In this document: positions 1 through 6,199 of the stretch, in pieces
How positions within the stretch are numbered: the stretch's first letter is position 1
How the letters are laid out: every line of letters begins with the position of its first letter
NCBI GenBank assembly: GCA_028277325.1
Contig: JANQGL010000288.1
Coordinates: 1-7,824, forward strand
Direction of reading: 5' to 3'
Origin: Magnetospira sp.
Lineage (GTDB): Bacteria; Pseudomonadota; Alphaproteobacteria; Rhodospirillales; Magnetospiraceae
Length of the DNA: 7,824 nt
Notes under the pieces: generated by a model
What the model saw: the letters and a program-made list of their open reading frames with translations, nothing else
Database searches by the model: none
Told to the model about the DNA's origin: nothing
Program-made: the position numbers and the translations under genes

Positions 1-534
1 GGTCGGGCAGGCGACGCGCGGCAGGTCGGCGGTGCCGTCGGGGCGTCCCATGATCGCCGTCTGCTGGCGCACGAAGCCCGCGATCCCGACCGCGCGGGCC
101 ATCCGTTCGAAGGCTTCCCGCAACGCGCCGTCGTTCTTGCGCGGCTCGGCGACCAGGCTCTCGTAGACCTGTCCGGCGGCGTCGCCGAACCGGTCCTCGC
201 GTGCCATCGCGATCAACAGGCGGCGGCGCTTCGCGGCGTCCGCGGTATCGGCCTCGACGCGGGTGTTGAGCAATGCCAGACGGTCCACCCGGTCCGGCGC
301 CCGACGCAGGATGTCCTGGGCCACGTAGCCGCCCATGGACAGTCCGGCCAGGGCGAACCGCGGCGGCGCCAGGGCGAGCACGTCCTCGGCCATCGCCGCG
401 ATGCTCTCCTGGCGGGTCAGGTCGGCGACCCGGATGTCGGCAAGGTCGTTCAGGTGTTCGATCTGGTGGGCCCACATGTCGGCCGTGCACAGCAGGCCGG
501 GCAGCAGGACCAGGGGGATGCGGGACCGGCTCAT
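1..534 (-). CDS. Alpha/beta hydrolase, C-terminus cut by the window edge
   Basis: This is an alpha/beta-hydrolase-fold enzyme; the substrate cannot be told. The 178 visible codons show the usual N-terminal order: a strand followed by the oxyanion-type LPGLLC motif (residues 11-16), then the nucleophile elbow GLSMGG (64-69) with Ser66 as predicted nucleophile. The catalytic Asp and His lie beyond the left edge, so the triad cannot be checked. There is no signal peptide, so it is probably cytosolic. The ATG shares the ATGA at 531-534 with the stop of the upstream isochorismatase-family gene, indicating translational coupling in one operon. The pairing suggests two hydrolytic steps on a small carbonyl or ester compound, but that is inference. 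Esterase, lactonase or C-C hydrolase roles all remain possible. Confidence 0.88.
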   Translation of the reverse strand, partial: MSRSRIPLVLLPGLLCTADMWAHQIEHLNDLADIRVADLTRQESIAAMAEDVLALAPPRFALAGLSMGGYVAQDILRRAPDRVDRLALLNTRVEADTADAAKRRRLLIAMAREDRFGDAAGQVYESLVAEPRKNDGALREAFERMARAVGIAGFVRQQTAIMGRPDGTADLPRVACPT

Positions 535-1073
535 TTGACCAGTTCCGAGATCCGCCTGAACCGGTCGGTGGCGGCCCGTTCCGCCCATTCGAACAGCACC
601 ATCTCGGCGCTCACGATCCGCGCCCCGTCCTGGCGCATGCGGTCGAGCGCGAGCCGATGGTTCTGCGGGGTGCGCGACGAGATCGCGTCGGCGACCACGA
701 ACACCTGGCTGGCCCGCCCGAGCAGGTCGATCGCGGTCTGCAGCACGCAGACATGGGCCTCGATGCCGACCACCACCGCCTGCGGGCGGTCGAGCGCTCC
801 CCAGGCCTCCCGCCAGGCCGCGTCGCGGACGCAGGAGAAGGCCGTCTTTTCGCAGCGGAGCGCGGCGTCCGGAAGGGGTTCGAGAGCGGCCGCGGTCGGC
901 CCGAGGCCCTTCGGGTACTGTTCGGACACCAGAATCGGCACATCGAAGATCTGCGCCCCGGCGGTCAGGCGGCGGACGTTGTCGATCACCCTCTGGCGCT
1001 CGTGGACGGCCGGCAGCAGACGGGCCTGCACGTCGATCACCAGCAGCGCCGAGCGGTCGGCTTGCAAGAGCAT
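531..1073 (-). CDS. Isochorismatase-family cysteine hydrolase
   Basis: A 180-residue cysteine hydrolase of the isochorismatase-like superfamily, close to the usual length of the single-domain members. The predicted catalytic triad is complete: Asp14 in VIDVQ, Lys76 in CEKTAFSC, and nucleophile Cys109 in GIEAHVCV. The motif spacing resembles uncharacterised YcaC-like or nicotinamidase-like hydrolases rather than true isochorismatases, so the substrate is unassigned. I chose the ATG at 1073 because GGGGAG lies about 10 nt upstream and the family fold begins at once (MLLQADRSALLVIDVQ). A longer reading from TTG at 1130 adds 19 residues without homology character. It is the first gene of a leftward pair, with its stop overlapping the start of the alpha/beta hydrolase. 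It is soluble and cytosolic as far as can be seen. Confidence 0.9.
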   Translation of the reverse strand: MLLQADRSALLVIDVQARLLPAVHERQRVIDNVRRLTAGAQIFDVPILVSEQYPKGLGPTAAALEPLPDAALRCEKTAFSCVRDAAWREAWGALDRPQAVVVGIEAHVCVLQTAIDLLGRASQVFVVADAISSRTPQNHRLALDRMRQDGARIVSAEMVLFEWAERAATDRFRRISELVK

Positions 1074-1177
1074 GAAACCGAGTCTCCCCTTCAACAGGCC
1101 GCCTTGTGCGGCCGCGAAGACCCTACCCAAAGCGATGCGCCGAGGCCAAGCAAAACCGCGGGTCTCGGACTGTGTCT

Positions 1178-1189
1178 GTGTTGCAACAC
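1178..1189. promoter_or_regulatory. 12-bp perfect palindrome, possible operator
   Basis: GTGTTGCAACAC reads the same on both strands and lies in the middle of the divergent intergenic region, about 40 bp upstream of the rightward promoter candidate and about 30 bp upstream of the weak leftward one. This size and symmetry suit a dimeric repressor or activator, but no regulator gene is adjacent and a single palindrome could be chance. Confidence 0.3.
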
Positions 1190-1225
1190 TGTTACCGCAT
1201 GCGCGAGGGCCGGCCGGGCGCGGCG

Positions 1226-1256
1226 TTGACTCGGCACCGTGGATAACGCCTAGTAT
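1226..1256 (+). promoter_or_regulatory. Candidate sigma-70-type promoter for the helicase
   Basis: TTGACT (1226-1231) resembles a -35 box and TAGTAT (1251-1256) a -10 box. The 19-bp spacer is longer than the ideal 17, so this is a moderate match. It would start transcription near 1263 and give a leader of about 75 nt before the helicase ATG. It is the only clear TTGAC-type element on the plus strand in this region. Confidence 0.4.
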
Positions 1257-1290
1257 CGGCGTGTTTCGCGCGGTGCGATCGACGCCCGTT

Positions 1291-1311
1291 GGCGGGTCCG
1301 GCCGGCCCGCC
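1291..1311 (+). other. GC-rich inverted repeat in the helicase leader
   Basis: GGCGGG (1291-1296) pairs with CCCGCC (1306-1311), and the inner CCG/CGG adds three pairs after one mismatch. The hairpin would lie in the mRNA leader, about 10 nt before the weak GAGG ribosome site at 1322-1325. RNA helicase genes are sometimes controlled by leader structure, for example in the cold, but the stem is short and such GC repeats arise by chance in this genome. Confidence 0.25.
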
Positions 1312-1336
1312 GCAAGGTTTCGAGGTTGGATAGTCG

Positions 1337-2692
1337 ATGGGGTTCGCTGAACTGGGATTGGGCGACGACGTCCTGCGGGCGGTCGCGGACGCCGGCTACA
1401 GCGACCCCACGCCGATCCAAGAAAAGGCCGTTCCCTACGTGCTGATGGGGCGCGACGTGCTGGGCTGCGCGCAGACCGGCACCGGCAAGACGGCCGGGTT
1501 CACCCTGCCGATGATCGACATCCTGGCGCAGGGCCGGGCCAAGGCGCGGATGCCGCGCTCGCTGATCCTGGAGCCGACCCGCGAACTGGCGGCGCAGGTC
1601 GCCGAGAGCTTCGACAAGTACGGCAAGCACCACCGCCTGAACAAGGTGCTGCTGATCGGCGGCGAGTCGATGAACGAGCAGATCAAGACCATGGAGCGCG
1701 GGGTGGACGTGCTGATCGCCACCCCGGGCCGCCTGCTCGACCTGTTCGAGCGGGGCGGCCTGATCTTGCGCGACGTCAAGATCCTGGTCATCGACGAGGC
1801 CGACCGGATGCTCGACATGGGGTTCATCCCGGACGTCGAGCGCATCGTGTCGCTGCTGCCGCCGCTGCGCCAGACGCTGTTCTTCTCGGCCACCATGCCG
1901 CCGGAAATCCGCCGCCTGGCCGACGCCTTCCTGAGCAATCCGAAGGAGATTTCCGTCGCCCCGCCGTCGAGCGCCGCCGAGACGGTGATTCAGAAGCTGG
2001 TCGTGGTGCCGCACGGCGGCGGCGCGGCGCGCGGCACGGCCAGCGGCCACAAGGAGAAGCGGGCCGCCTTGCGCGGGATCCTGCGCCATGAGAACGTGCG
2101 CAACGCCTTCATCTTCTGCAACCGCAAGCGCGACGTGGGGATCACCTGCCGGTCCCTGGAGCGGCATGGATTCAATGCCGGCCAGCTGCACGGCGACATG
2201 ACCCAGACGGCGCGCACCGAGACCCTGGACAAGTTCCGGCGCGGCGACATCCCGCTGCTGGTCTGCTCCGACGTGGCGGCGCGCGGCATCGACATCAGCG
2301 ACGTCAGCCACGTGTTCAACTTCGACGTGCCGACCCACGCCGAGGACTACGTGCACCGGATCGGCCGCACCGGCCGTGCCGGCAAGGAGGGTCACGCGTT
2401 TACCCTGGCGGTGCCCGAGGAGGGCAAGTACGTCGACGCCATCCAGAAGCTGCTTGATCGCCAGATCGAGCGGATATCGGTCGAGGGCCTGACCGACGGC
2501 GAGCTGGAAGCGGCCCCGTCGTCCAAGGGACGCGGCGGCCGCGGCCGGCGACCGAAGGCGGAGAAGCCGACCGTTCCGCCGGCCGGCCGGAGCCGCGAGC
2601 GCAAGCCGCGCGAGGAGGCGGACAAGCCGGTGACCGGACTCGGCGACCACGTGCCGGCGTTCCTGCTGCGGCCGGTCAAACTGAGCGGCTGA
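1337..2692 (+). CDS. DEAD-box ATP-dependent RNA helicase, RhlE type
   Basis: A 451-residue DEAD-box RNA helicase that unwinds or remodels RNA using ATP, with likely roles in ribosome assembly, RNA decay or cold adaptation. All core motifs are intact: Q motif (Phe3, TPIQ 25-28), Walker A AQTGTGKT 45-52, PTRELA 80-85, TPGR 129-132, DEAD 153-156, SAT 184-186, SDVAARGID 311-319 and HRIGRTGR 340-347. RecA-like domain 2 starts after a linker with a Gly/Ala/His-rich insert near 225-239. The tail from about 390 is basic, Pro/Arg-rich and probably disordered, and ends in a compact hydrophobic peptide, GLGDHVPAFLLRPVKL (434-449). The start at 1337 leaves two residues before the Q-motif Phe and has GAGG 11 nt upstream. 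The cytochrome gene follows after 43 bp. RhlE is the closest subgroup by motif; SrmB or DeaD-like naming is less likely because there is no DbpA-type domain. Confidence 0.96.
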   Translation: MGFAELGLGDDVLRAVADAGYSDPTPIQEKAVPYVLMGRDVLGCAQTGTGKTAGFTLPMIDILAQGRAKARMPRSLILEPTRELAAQVAESFDKYGKHHRLNKVLLIGGESMNEQIKTMERGVDVLIATPGRLLDLFERGGLILRDVKILVIDEADRMLDMGFIPDVERIVSLLPPLRQTLFFSATMPPEIRRLADAFLSNPKEISVAPPSSAAETVIQKLVVVPHGGGAARGTASGHKEKRAALRGILRHENVRNAFIFCNRKRDVGITCRSLERHGFNAGQLHGDMTQTARTETLDKFRRGDIPLLVCSDVAARGIDISDVSHVFNFDVPTHAEDYVHRIGRTGRAGKEGHAFTLAVPEEGKYVDAIQKLLDRQIERISVEGLTDGELEAAPSSKGRGGRGRRPKAEKPTVPPAGRSRERKPREEADKPVTGLGDHVPAFLLRPVKLSG

Positions 2693-2695
2693 GCG

Positions 2696-2717
2696 CGCGC
2701 CGGCGGCGGTCGGCGCG
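2696..2717 (+). other. Strong GC hairpin between helicase and cytochrome genes
   Basis: CGCGCCG (2696-2702) pairs perfectly with CGGCGCG (2711-2717), and the stem can extend inward by a G-T and a C-G pair to a four-base loop. It lies just after the helicase stop and 4 nt before the GGAGGAGAA ribosome site of the next gene. There is no T-run, so it is not a standard intrinsic terminator. It could protect an mRNA end or tune expression of the cytochrome gene. Confidence 0.35.
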
Positions 2718-2735
2718 AGCCGGAGGAGAAGCCGG

Positions 2736-3515
2736 GTGATCCTACGCGCCATCGCCATCCTGGTTTGCGGGATCGCCCTCGCGGGGGCGCCCGGCCGCCC
2801 GGCCGCGGCGCAGGCGTGGTCGGACGTGCTCGAACGGTTCGGCGGCGGCGCGCCCGGCGCGTGGTCGCTGGCCCCGGGCGCCCCCGGCCAGACCCCCTCG
2901 CGGCTCGGCTGGGGCGGCGCCCCCGGCCAGGAGGGCAGCCGCTATCCCTGGCGGGCCTGGCGGAGCGGCGGCGGGCAGGGATGGGACGGCGGCGCGCCCT
3001 GGGACTGGTCGGCCGACAATGCCCTGCCCGGGGCCGGCATGACCCTGACCCGGGATTCCCGGCGCCTGATGCGGGCGCATGGCCAGAACGTGGTCGTCCT
3101 CGGCCTGATGTTCGCCGGCTATCAGCCGTTCGAACGCGCCACCGCGACCCGCCTGGCGCGCGAGATCCAGCGCGCCTCGGGGGAGGACATGTGGCGTCGC
3201 TACATGCCCGGCAATCCGCGCGACGGCGAGGCCAACCGGTCGCTCATCTGGCAGTACTTCCTGATCTTCCGCAAGTATGCCGAGGCGCTCCGCCTGCAGT
3301 CCGCGCGGCTGGCCGACAACCTGGCCCGGCCGCTGCGCCCGGAGGACGTGCAGGCCGGCAACTTCTGGGTTCCGCCGCGCCTGTACGACGAGACGCGCGG
3401 CGGCATCGGCTCCTGGGACAGCGGCGGCGGCGCCATCACCCGCGACGCCGCGGCGGCGTTCCACGCCCTGGTGGTGGTCTGTCAGGACTGCCACACCCAG
3501 TTCCGCATCGAATGA
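2736..3515 (+). CDS. Exported class II c-type cytochrome (cytochrome c'/c556-like)
   Basis: A 259-residue exported haem protein, probably periplasmic. Residues 1-27 form a signal peptide: Arg4, a hydrophobic core and an AAAQA cleavage region. Residues 28-101 are a low-complexity Gly/Ala/Pro spacer with eight Trp and an imperfect 13-residue repeat (48-59 and 61-72). Residues 102-259 match the class II cytochrome plan: an N-terminal helix RLMRAHGQNVVVLGLM, where Met112 could be the sixth haem ligand, and a haem site at the extreme C-terminus, CQDCH (249-253) followed by TQFR. The c'/c556 family places CxxCH exactly there in a four-helix bundle. The start is GTG, chosen for the strong GGAGGAGAA at 2722-2730 and the signal peptide. 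It needs the cytochrome c maturation system, not seen here. Electron transfer or binding of small gases such as NO is possible; the partner is unknown. The Trp-rich spacer is not a usual part of the family. Confidence 0.75.
   Translation: MILRAIAILVCGIALAGAPGRPAAAQAWSDVLERFGGGAPGAWSLAPGAPGQTPSRLGWGGAPGQEGSRYPWRAWRSGGGQGWDGGAPWDWSADNALPGAGMTLTRDSRRLMRAHGQNVVVLGLMFAGYQPFERATATRLAREIQRASGEDMWRRYMPGNPRDGEANRSLIWQYFLIFRKYAEALRLQSARLADNLARPLRPEDVQAGNFWVPPRLYDETRGGIGSWDSGGGAITRDAAAAFHALVVVCQDCHTQFRIE
2877..2930 (+). repeat. 15-bp exact direct repeat with 39-bp period inside the cytochrome gene
   Basis: ggcgcccccggccag occurs at 2877-2891 and again at 2916-2930. The 39-bp period keeps the frame and yields two related 12-residue blocks (GAPGQ..SR...W) in the spacer of the cytochrome. 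A third, degenerate GAPG-A-W block occurs just before, at residues 38-43. This looks like in-frame tandem duplication that built the Trp/Gly spacer. Confidence 0.6.
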
Positions 3516-3577
3516 TGCATTGCCGAACCAATCGTGATATTCTCGAAGGGTTCTGAATCAACCGCGAGGGGGTGTTC

Positions 3578-4414
3578 ATGGCCGAGGATGTCGCGCTTGC
3601 CCCGTCCCTGAACGAGGTCGTGTCCGACCGGCAGCGCCTGGACCGGGTTCGCCAGACGGCGCTCGATCGCCTGACGGACAATACCGGGATCTCCAGCCAG
3701 CGGTTCCGCGACCGCCGGGAAATCAACGACCGGATCGCCGCCGAAGCCCTGGCGGCCGACGTGGCGCGGGAGCGGGAAATCCGCGCCGCCACCGAACAGG
3801 CCATCGAGGCGCTGGACGCCACCCAGGCCGGCATCGAGGCCGAGCGGCGGCTGGCCGATCAGCTGGCGGGCATCGCCTATCAGGCGCAGGCGACCGAGGA
3901 CGCGCAGGCGCGCGCCGAGTTCGCCGCCCAGTTCGACCAGGTCCGTCGGCAGTTGACCAACCTGTCCCGCGACACGTCCTACCAGGGAACCAACCTGCTG
4001 GACGATCCGGCCGGCGAGCTGCGGGTGCGCGACATCGGTCTGACGGTCGCGGGCGCGGCCTCCGACGCCGACAACCTGGGCATCGGCGAAGCGGTCGCGG
4101 ACTACAACGATTTCGCCACCGACGCCGACATCCAGGCGGCCCTGAACGACATCCGGGCGGCCGGGCAGCAGTTGGAGGCCTCGGCGTCCAACATCGGACT
4201 CAACGCGGCGATCCTGGAGGTGCGGGAGACCTTCTCGGAGGCGCGCGCCAACAGCCTGCGGGCCGGCGCCGACGCGCTGCTGGAGGAAGACCCCTACGCC
4301 GCCGGCACCGAGGCCCTGGCCGCCCAGACCCGTGACTTGCTGGCGGCCGAGAACCTGCGCATCACCAACCGGTCGCGCCTGCTGCTGGTCGAACTTCTGA
4401 ACGAGGTCCGCTGA
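3578..4414 (+). CDS. Diverged flagellin-like protein
   Basis: A 278-residue, mostly helical protein that follows the plan of short alphaproteobacterial flagellins without a variable outer domain. Seen: an N-terminal helix (LAPSLNEVVSDRQRL), RLTDNTGI at 31-38 where flagellins have RLSTG-type sequence, a long helix with LADQLAGIAYQAQ (92-104), then SYQGTNLL (134-141), the classic Y-G-NLL signature. The C-terminal helix ends in TRDLLAAENLRITNRSRLLLVELL, at the position of the conserved terminal helix. The usual Asn-rich segment after LSTG is replaced by charged RFRDRREIND (42-51). ATG 3578 is preferred over GTG 3572 because GAGGG at 3566-3570 is 7 nt away. flaF starts 2 bp after the stop, which strongly supports the flagellin assignment. 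No firm promoter was seen in the 62 bp before it. Export by the flagellar type III system is inferred; whether it builds filament is doubtful given its divergence. Confidence 0.8.
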   Translation: MAEDVALAPSLNEVVSDRQRLDRVRQTALDRLTDNTGISSQRFRDRREINDRIAAEALAADVAREREIRAATEQAIEALDATQAGIEAERRLADQLAGIAYQAQATEDAQARAEFAAQFDQVRRQLTNLSRDTSYQGTNLLDDPAGELRVRDIGLTVAGAASDADNLGIGEAVADYNDFATDADIQAALNDIRAAGQQLEASASNIGLNAAILEVRETFSEARANSLRAGADALLEEDPYAAGTEALAAQTRDLLAAENLRITNRSRLLLVELLNEVR

Positions 4415-4416
4415 CG

Positions 4417-4788
4417 GTGACCGACGCGCTGGCCGCGCACGCCGCCTACGCGCGGGCCACCGGCCGCATGCGCGGCGGCCCCGACACCGAATCCGAGGCC
4501 CTGCTCCGCGCCGCCCATCTGCTCGACCGGGCGCGCCTCGACCGTCGCCGCCTGCCGGAAGCGCTGCGGTTCAATCTGCGTCTGTGGGCGATCTTCGCGG
4601 CCGAGGTGGCCGATCCCCGCTCGCCGCTGCCGGCGCCGGCCCGCGACGGCCTGCGCGAACTCTGCGCGTTCATGGACGACGCCATCCGGCGGGCGGCGCG
4701 GCGGCCGCGCCAGGCGCCGCTGGACGCCATGATCCGGGTCAACCGCCTGCTGGCCGAACGGCCTGGACGCTCAGATCACCGCCAGTGA
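4417..4788 (+). CDS. flaF: Flagellar biosynthesis regulator FlaF
   Basis: A 123-residue FlaF-family protein. In Caulobacter and other Alphaproteobacteria, FlaF acts with flagellin production and export, opposite to FlbT. Family features are visible: an early Tyr11, an acidic-start helix (DTESEALLRAAHLL 23-36), the signature NLRLWAIF (53-60), DPRSPLP (66-72), and a final MIRVNRLLAE helix. The length fits the family. It starts with GTG, 2 bp after the flagellin-like stop, with GAGG at 4403-4406 inside the upstream gene, so translation is probably coupled. It is likely the dedicated partner of that flagellin-like protein. No flbT is next to it. Its last 18 bp overlap the end of the opposing MocR gene. 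Soluble and cytosolic. Confidence 0.88.
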   Translation: MTDALAAHAAYARATGRMRGGPDTESEALLRAAHLLDRARLDRRRLPEALRFNLRLWAIFAAEVADPRSPLPAPARDGLRELCAFMDDAIRRAARRPRQAPLDAMIRVNRLLAERPGRSDHRQ

Positions 4789-6162
4789 CCGGCTGCGCGG
4801 CTGGCGCAGCAGCCCGGCGAGGCGCGGGATGGCCTCGTCGTACTGGCCGCGGCTGGTGTGCGAGATCGACAGCCGGAAGGCGCGCGGCGGCGCGGTGCGG
4901 CCGAGCACGAAGGCCTCGGTCGGCGGGATCAGGATATGGGCGTCGCGCGCCGCGGCGCGGACCGACTCCGTGGTCCATCCCTCGGGCAGGCTCACCCAGG
5001 CGTGGAACGATCCCTGCGGCAGACGGACCGGGATGCCGGCGAAGGCGTCGCGCAGCCGCTCGGCGCGGCGGGCCAGCTCGCGGCGCCGCGCCGCGACGAT
5101 GCGGTCCAGGTGGCCGTCGTCGATCCAGCGGGCGGCGATCTCCGCCTCCAGCGGCGAGGCCATCCAGGAGGTGGTGCGGATGACGTCGACGATCGCCTCG
5201 TGGAGCGATGGCGGCGCCGCCAGATAGCCGGTCCGCAGGCCGGGCAGCAGGCATTTGGAGGCCGAGGTGATGAACACCGTGCGGTCCGGAATGCGCGACA
5301 CGATCGGCCTGCGCGGCGTGGTCGGGTGGTGGCCGTAGACGTCGTCCTCGATCAAGGTCAGGTCGCTGCGGGCGACGACCTCGGCGATGGCGTCGCGGCG
5401 TGCCTCGCCCATCGTCGCGGTGCTCGGGTTGTGCAGGGTCGGCTGGACGATCAACGCCTTGGCCGGCCCGGACGCGCAGGCCTCCGCCAGCGCGTCCGGG
5501 ATCAGGCCTTCCTCGTCAATCTCCACCGCGCGCACCTTGAGGCCGATCAGCTCGGCCGCGGCCCGGATACCGGGATAGGTGAGGCATTCGCCGAGCAGGG
5601 TGTCGCCGGGCCGGCACACCGCCGCCAGGACCGCCGACAGGGCATGCTGGGCGCCGTTGGTGATCGCCATCAGGTCGGGGTCGGGCTCCCAGCCCAGGCG
5701 GGCCACCAGACGGCTCGCCGCGGCGCGGTGGAACCGCCCGCCGGCGCCCGGCCGGAAGGTGATCAGGGCGCGGATGTCGGGGCTCGCCGCCAGGTCGCCC
5801 AAGGTGGCCCGGAACCCGCTGTCGTCCGGCTCGTAGGGGCAGTTGAGGCTGAAATCCACCGTCGCGTCGTCGCCGTCTTCGGCGCTGCCGAACCGGATCG
5901 GCGGTGCGTCGGGGGCGGCCGGCGCGCGGACGAAGGTGCCGCGCCCGACCTCGCCGCGCACCAGGCCGCGCCGTTCGGCCTCGGCATAGGCGCGGCTGAC
6001 CGTGCCGACGGTGACGCCGAGCCGGTAGGCCAGGTCGCGATGGGTGGGCAGGCGGGAGTCGGCGGACAGGGCGCCGCGCGCCACGTCGTTGGCCAGGGCG
6101 TCGGCGATGGCCAGGTAGCGGGGGCCGGGCCGGTCGTCGAGAGAGGGGGTCCATATTGTCAT
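4771..6162 (-). CDS. MocR-family PLP-dependent transcriptional regulator (GntR winged helix plus aminotransferase domain)
   Basis: A 463-residue MocR-type regulator, full length for the family. Residues 13-79 form a GntR winged helix-turn-helix (LPTHRDLAYRLGVTVGTVSRAY, wing ending RGTFVR). A linker leads to a fold type I aminotransferase-like domain (about 103-455). PLP-site residues are kept: Asn245 in HNPST, Asp273 and Tyr276 in EDDVYG, Schiff-base Lys303 in SASK, and Arg310 in PGLR. In this family the domain senses PLP or an amino-compound ligand and generally serves regulation rather than transamination. The ligand here is unknown. The gene is divergent from the DUF1127 gene across 86 bp, like yjiR and yjiS in E. 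coli. An inverted repeat overlaps its apparent promoter, consistent with autoregulation. No ribosome site precedes the ATG, and the -10 box lies close to it. Confidence 0.93.
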   Translation of the reverse strand: MTIWTPSLDDRPGPRYLAIADALANDVARGALSADSRLPTHRDLAYRLGVTVGTVSRAYAEAERRGLVRGEVGRGTFVRAPAAPDAPPIRFGSAEDGDDATVDFSLNCPYEPDDSGFRATLGDLAASPDIRALITFRPGAGGRFHRAAASRLVARLGWEPDPDLMAITNGAQHALSAVLAAVCRPGDTLLGECLTYPGIRAAAELIGLKVRAVEIDEEGLIPDALAEACASGPAKALIVQPTLHNPSTATMGEARRDAIAEVVARSDLTLIEDDVYGHHPTTPRRPIVSRIPDRTVFITSASKCLLPGLRTGYLAAPPSLHEAIVDVIRTTSWMASPLEAEIAARWIDDGHLDRIVAARRRELARRAERLRDAFAGIPVRLPQGSFHAWVSLPEGWTTESVRAAARDAHILIPPTEAFVLGRTAPPRAFRLSISHTSRGQYDEAIPRLAGLLRQPRSRSLAVI

Positions 6163-6169
6163 GGTGACA

Positions 6170-6199
6170 AAATTAGCATTGACTCATCTGGCGGGTCAA
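6170..6199 (-). promoter_or_regulatory. Promoter of the MocR gene, possibly giving a leaderless mRNA
   Basis: On the minus strand, TTGACC (6199-6194) and TAATTT (6175-6170) are separated by 18 bp, one of the best promoter matches in the window. Transcription would begin within about 0-5 nt of the regulator ATG at 6162, and no Shine-Dalgarno-like run precedes that ATG. The GTCAATGC inverted repeat overlaps both elements. Confidence 0.5.

Larger units (their letters stand above)
1074..1336. promoter_or_regulatory. Divergent intergenic region between the hydrolase pair and the helicase
   Basis: This 263-bp non-coding stretch must hold control signals for both directions. Rightward there is a candidate promoter at 1226-1256. 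Leftward the best match I can find is weak: TTGGCC (1149-1144) with an 18-bp spacer to TAGGGT (1125-1120), leaving about 40 nt of leader. Between them lies a perfect palindrome at 1178-1189. A small hairpin sits in the presumed helicase leader at 1291-1311. No small ORF with a convincing ribosome site was seen. Confidence 0.55.

Noticed and set aside
1074..1130. Longer isochorismatase-family protein from TTG at 1130
   Set aside because: The extra 19 residues do not look like the family, and the ATG at 1073 has its own Shine-Dalgarno sequence and fits the usual N-terminus.
273..1350. Plus-strand open frames of about 300 codons
   Set aside because: They are antisense to the two hydrolase genes, which have recognisable catalytic motifs and an ATGA junction. 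The plus-strand translations are Pro/Arg/Ser-rich without homology character.
1250..2758. 502-codon open frame on the minus strand
   Set aside because: It lies exactly opposite the helicase, whose motifs are complete. The translation is Arg/Ala/His/Gln-rich low complexity with no family features, as expected for a GC-rich shadow frame.
2742..3494. 250-codon minus-strand frame opposite the cytochrome
   Set aside because: The plus strand has a strong ribosome site, a signal peptide and a terminal CxxCH; the minus frame has none of these and is biased in composition.
3516..3577. Flagellar-type (sigma-28 or sigma-54) promoter before the flagellin-like gene
   Set aside because: I searched for the GCCGATAA-type and GG-N10-GC-type elements and found no convincing match; only an AT-richer patch near 3531-3545 is present.
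4792..4810. Perfect 7-bp stem with 5-base loop just after the flaF stop, as a terminator
   Set aside because: It has no T-run on either strand and lies inside the MocR coding region; GC stems of this size are common in this sequence.
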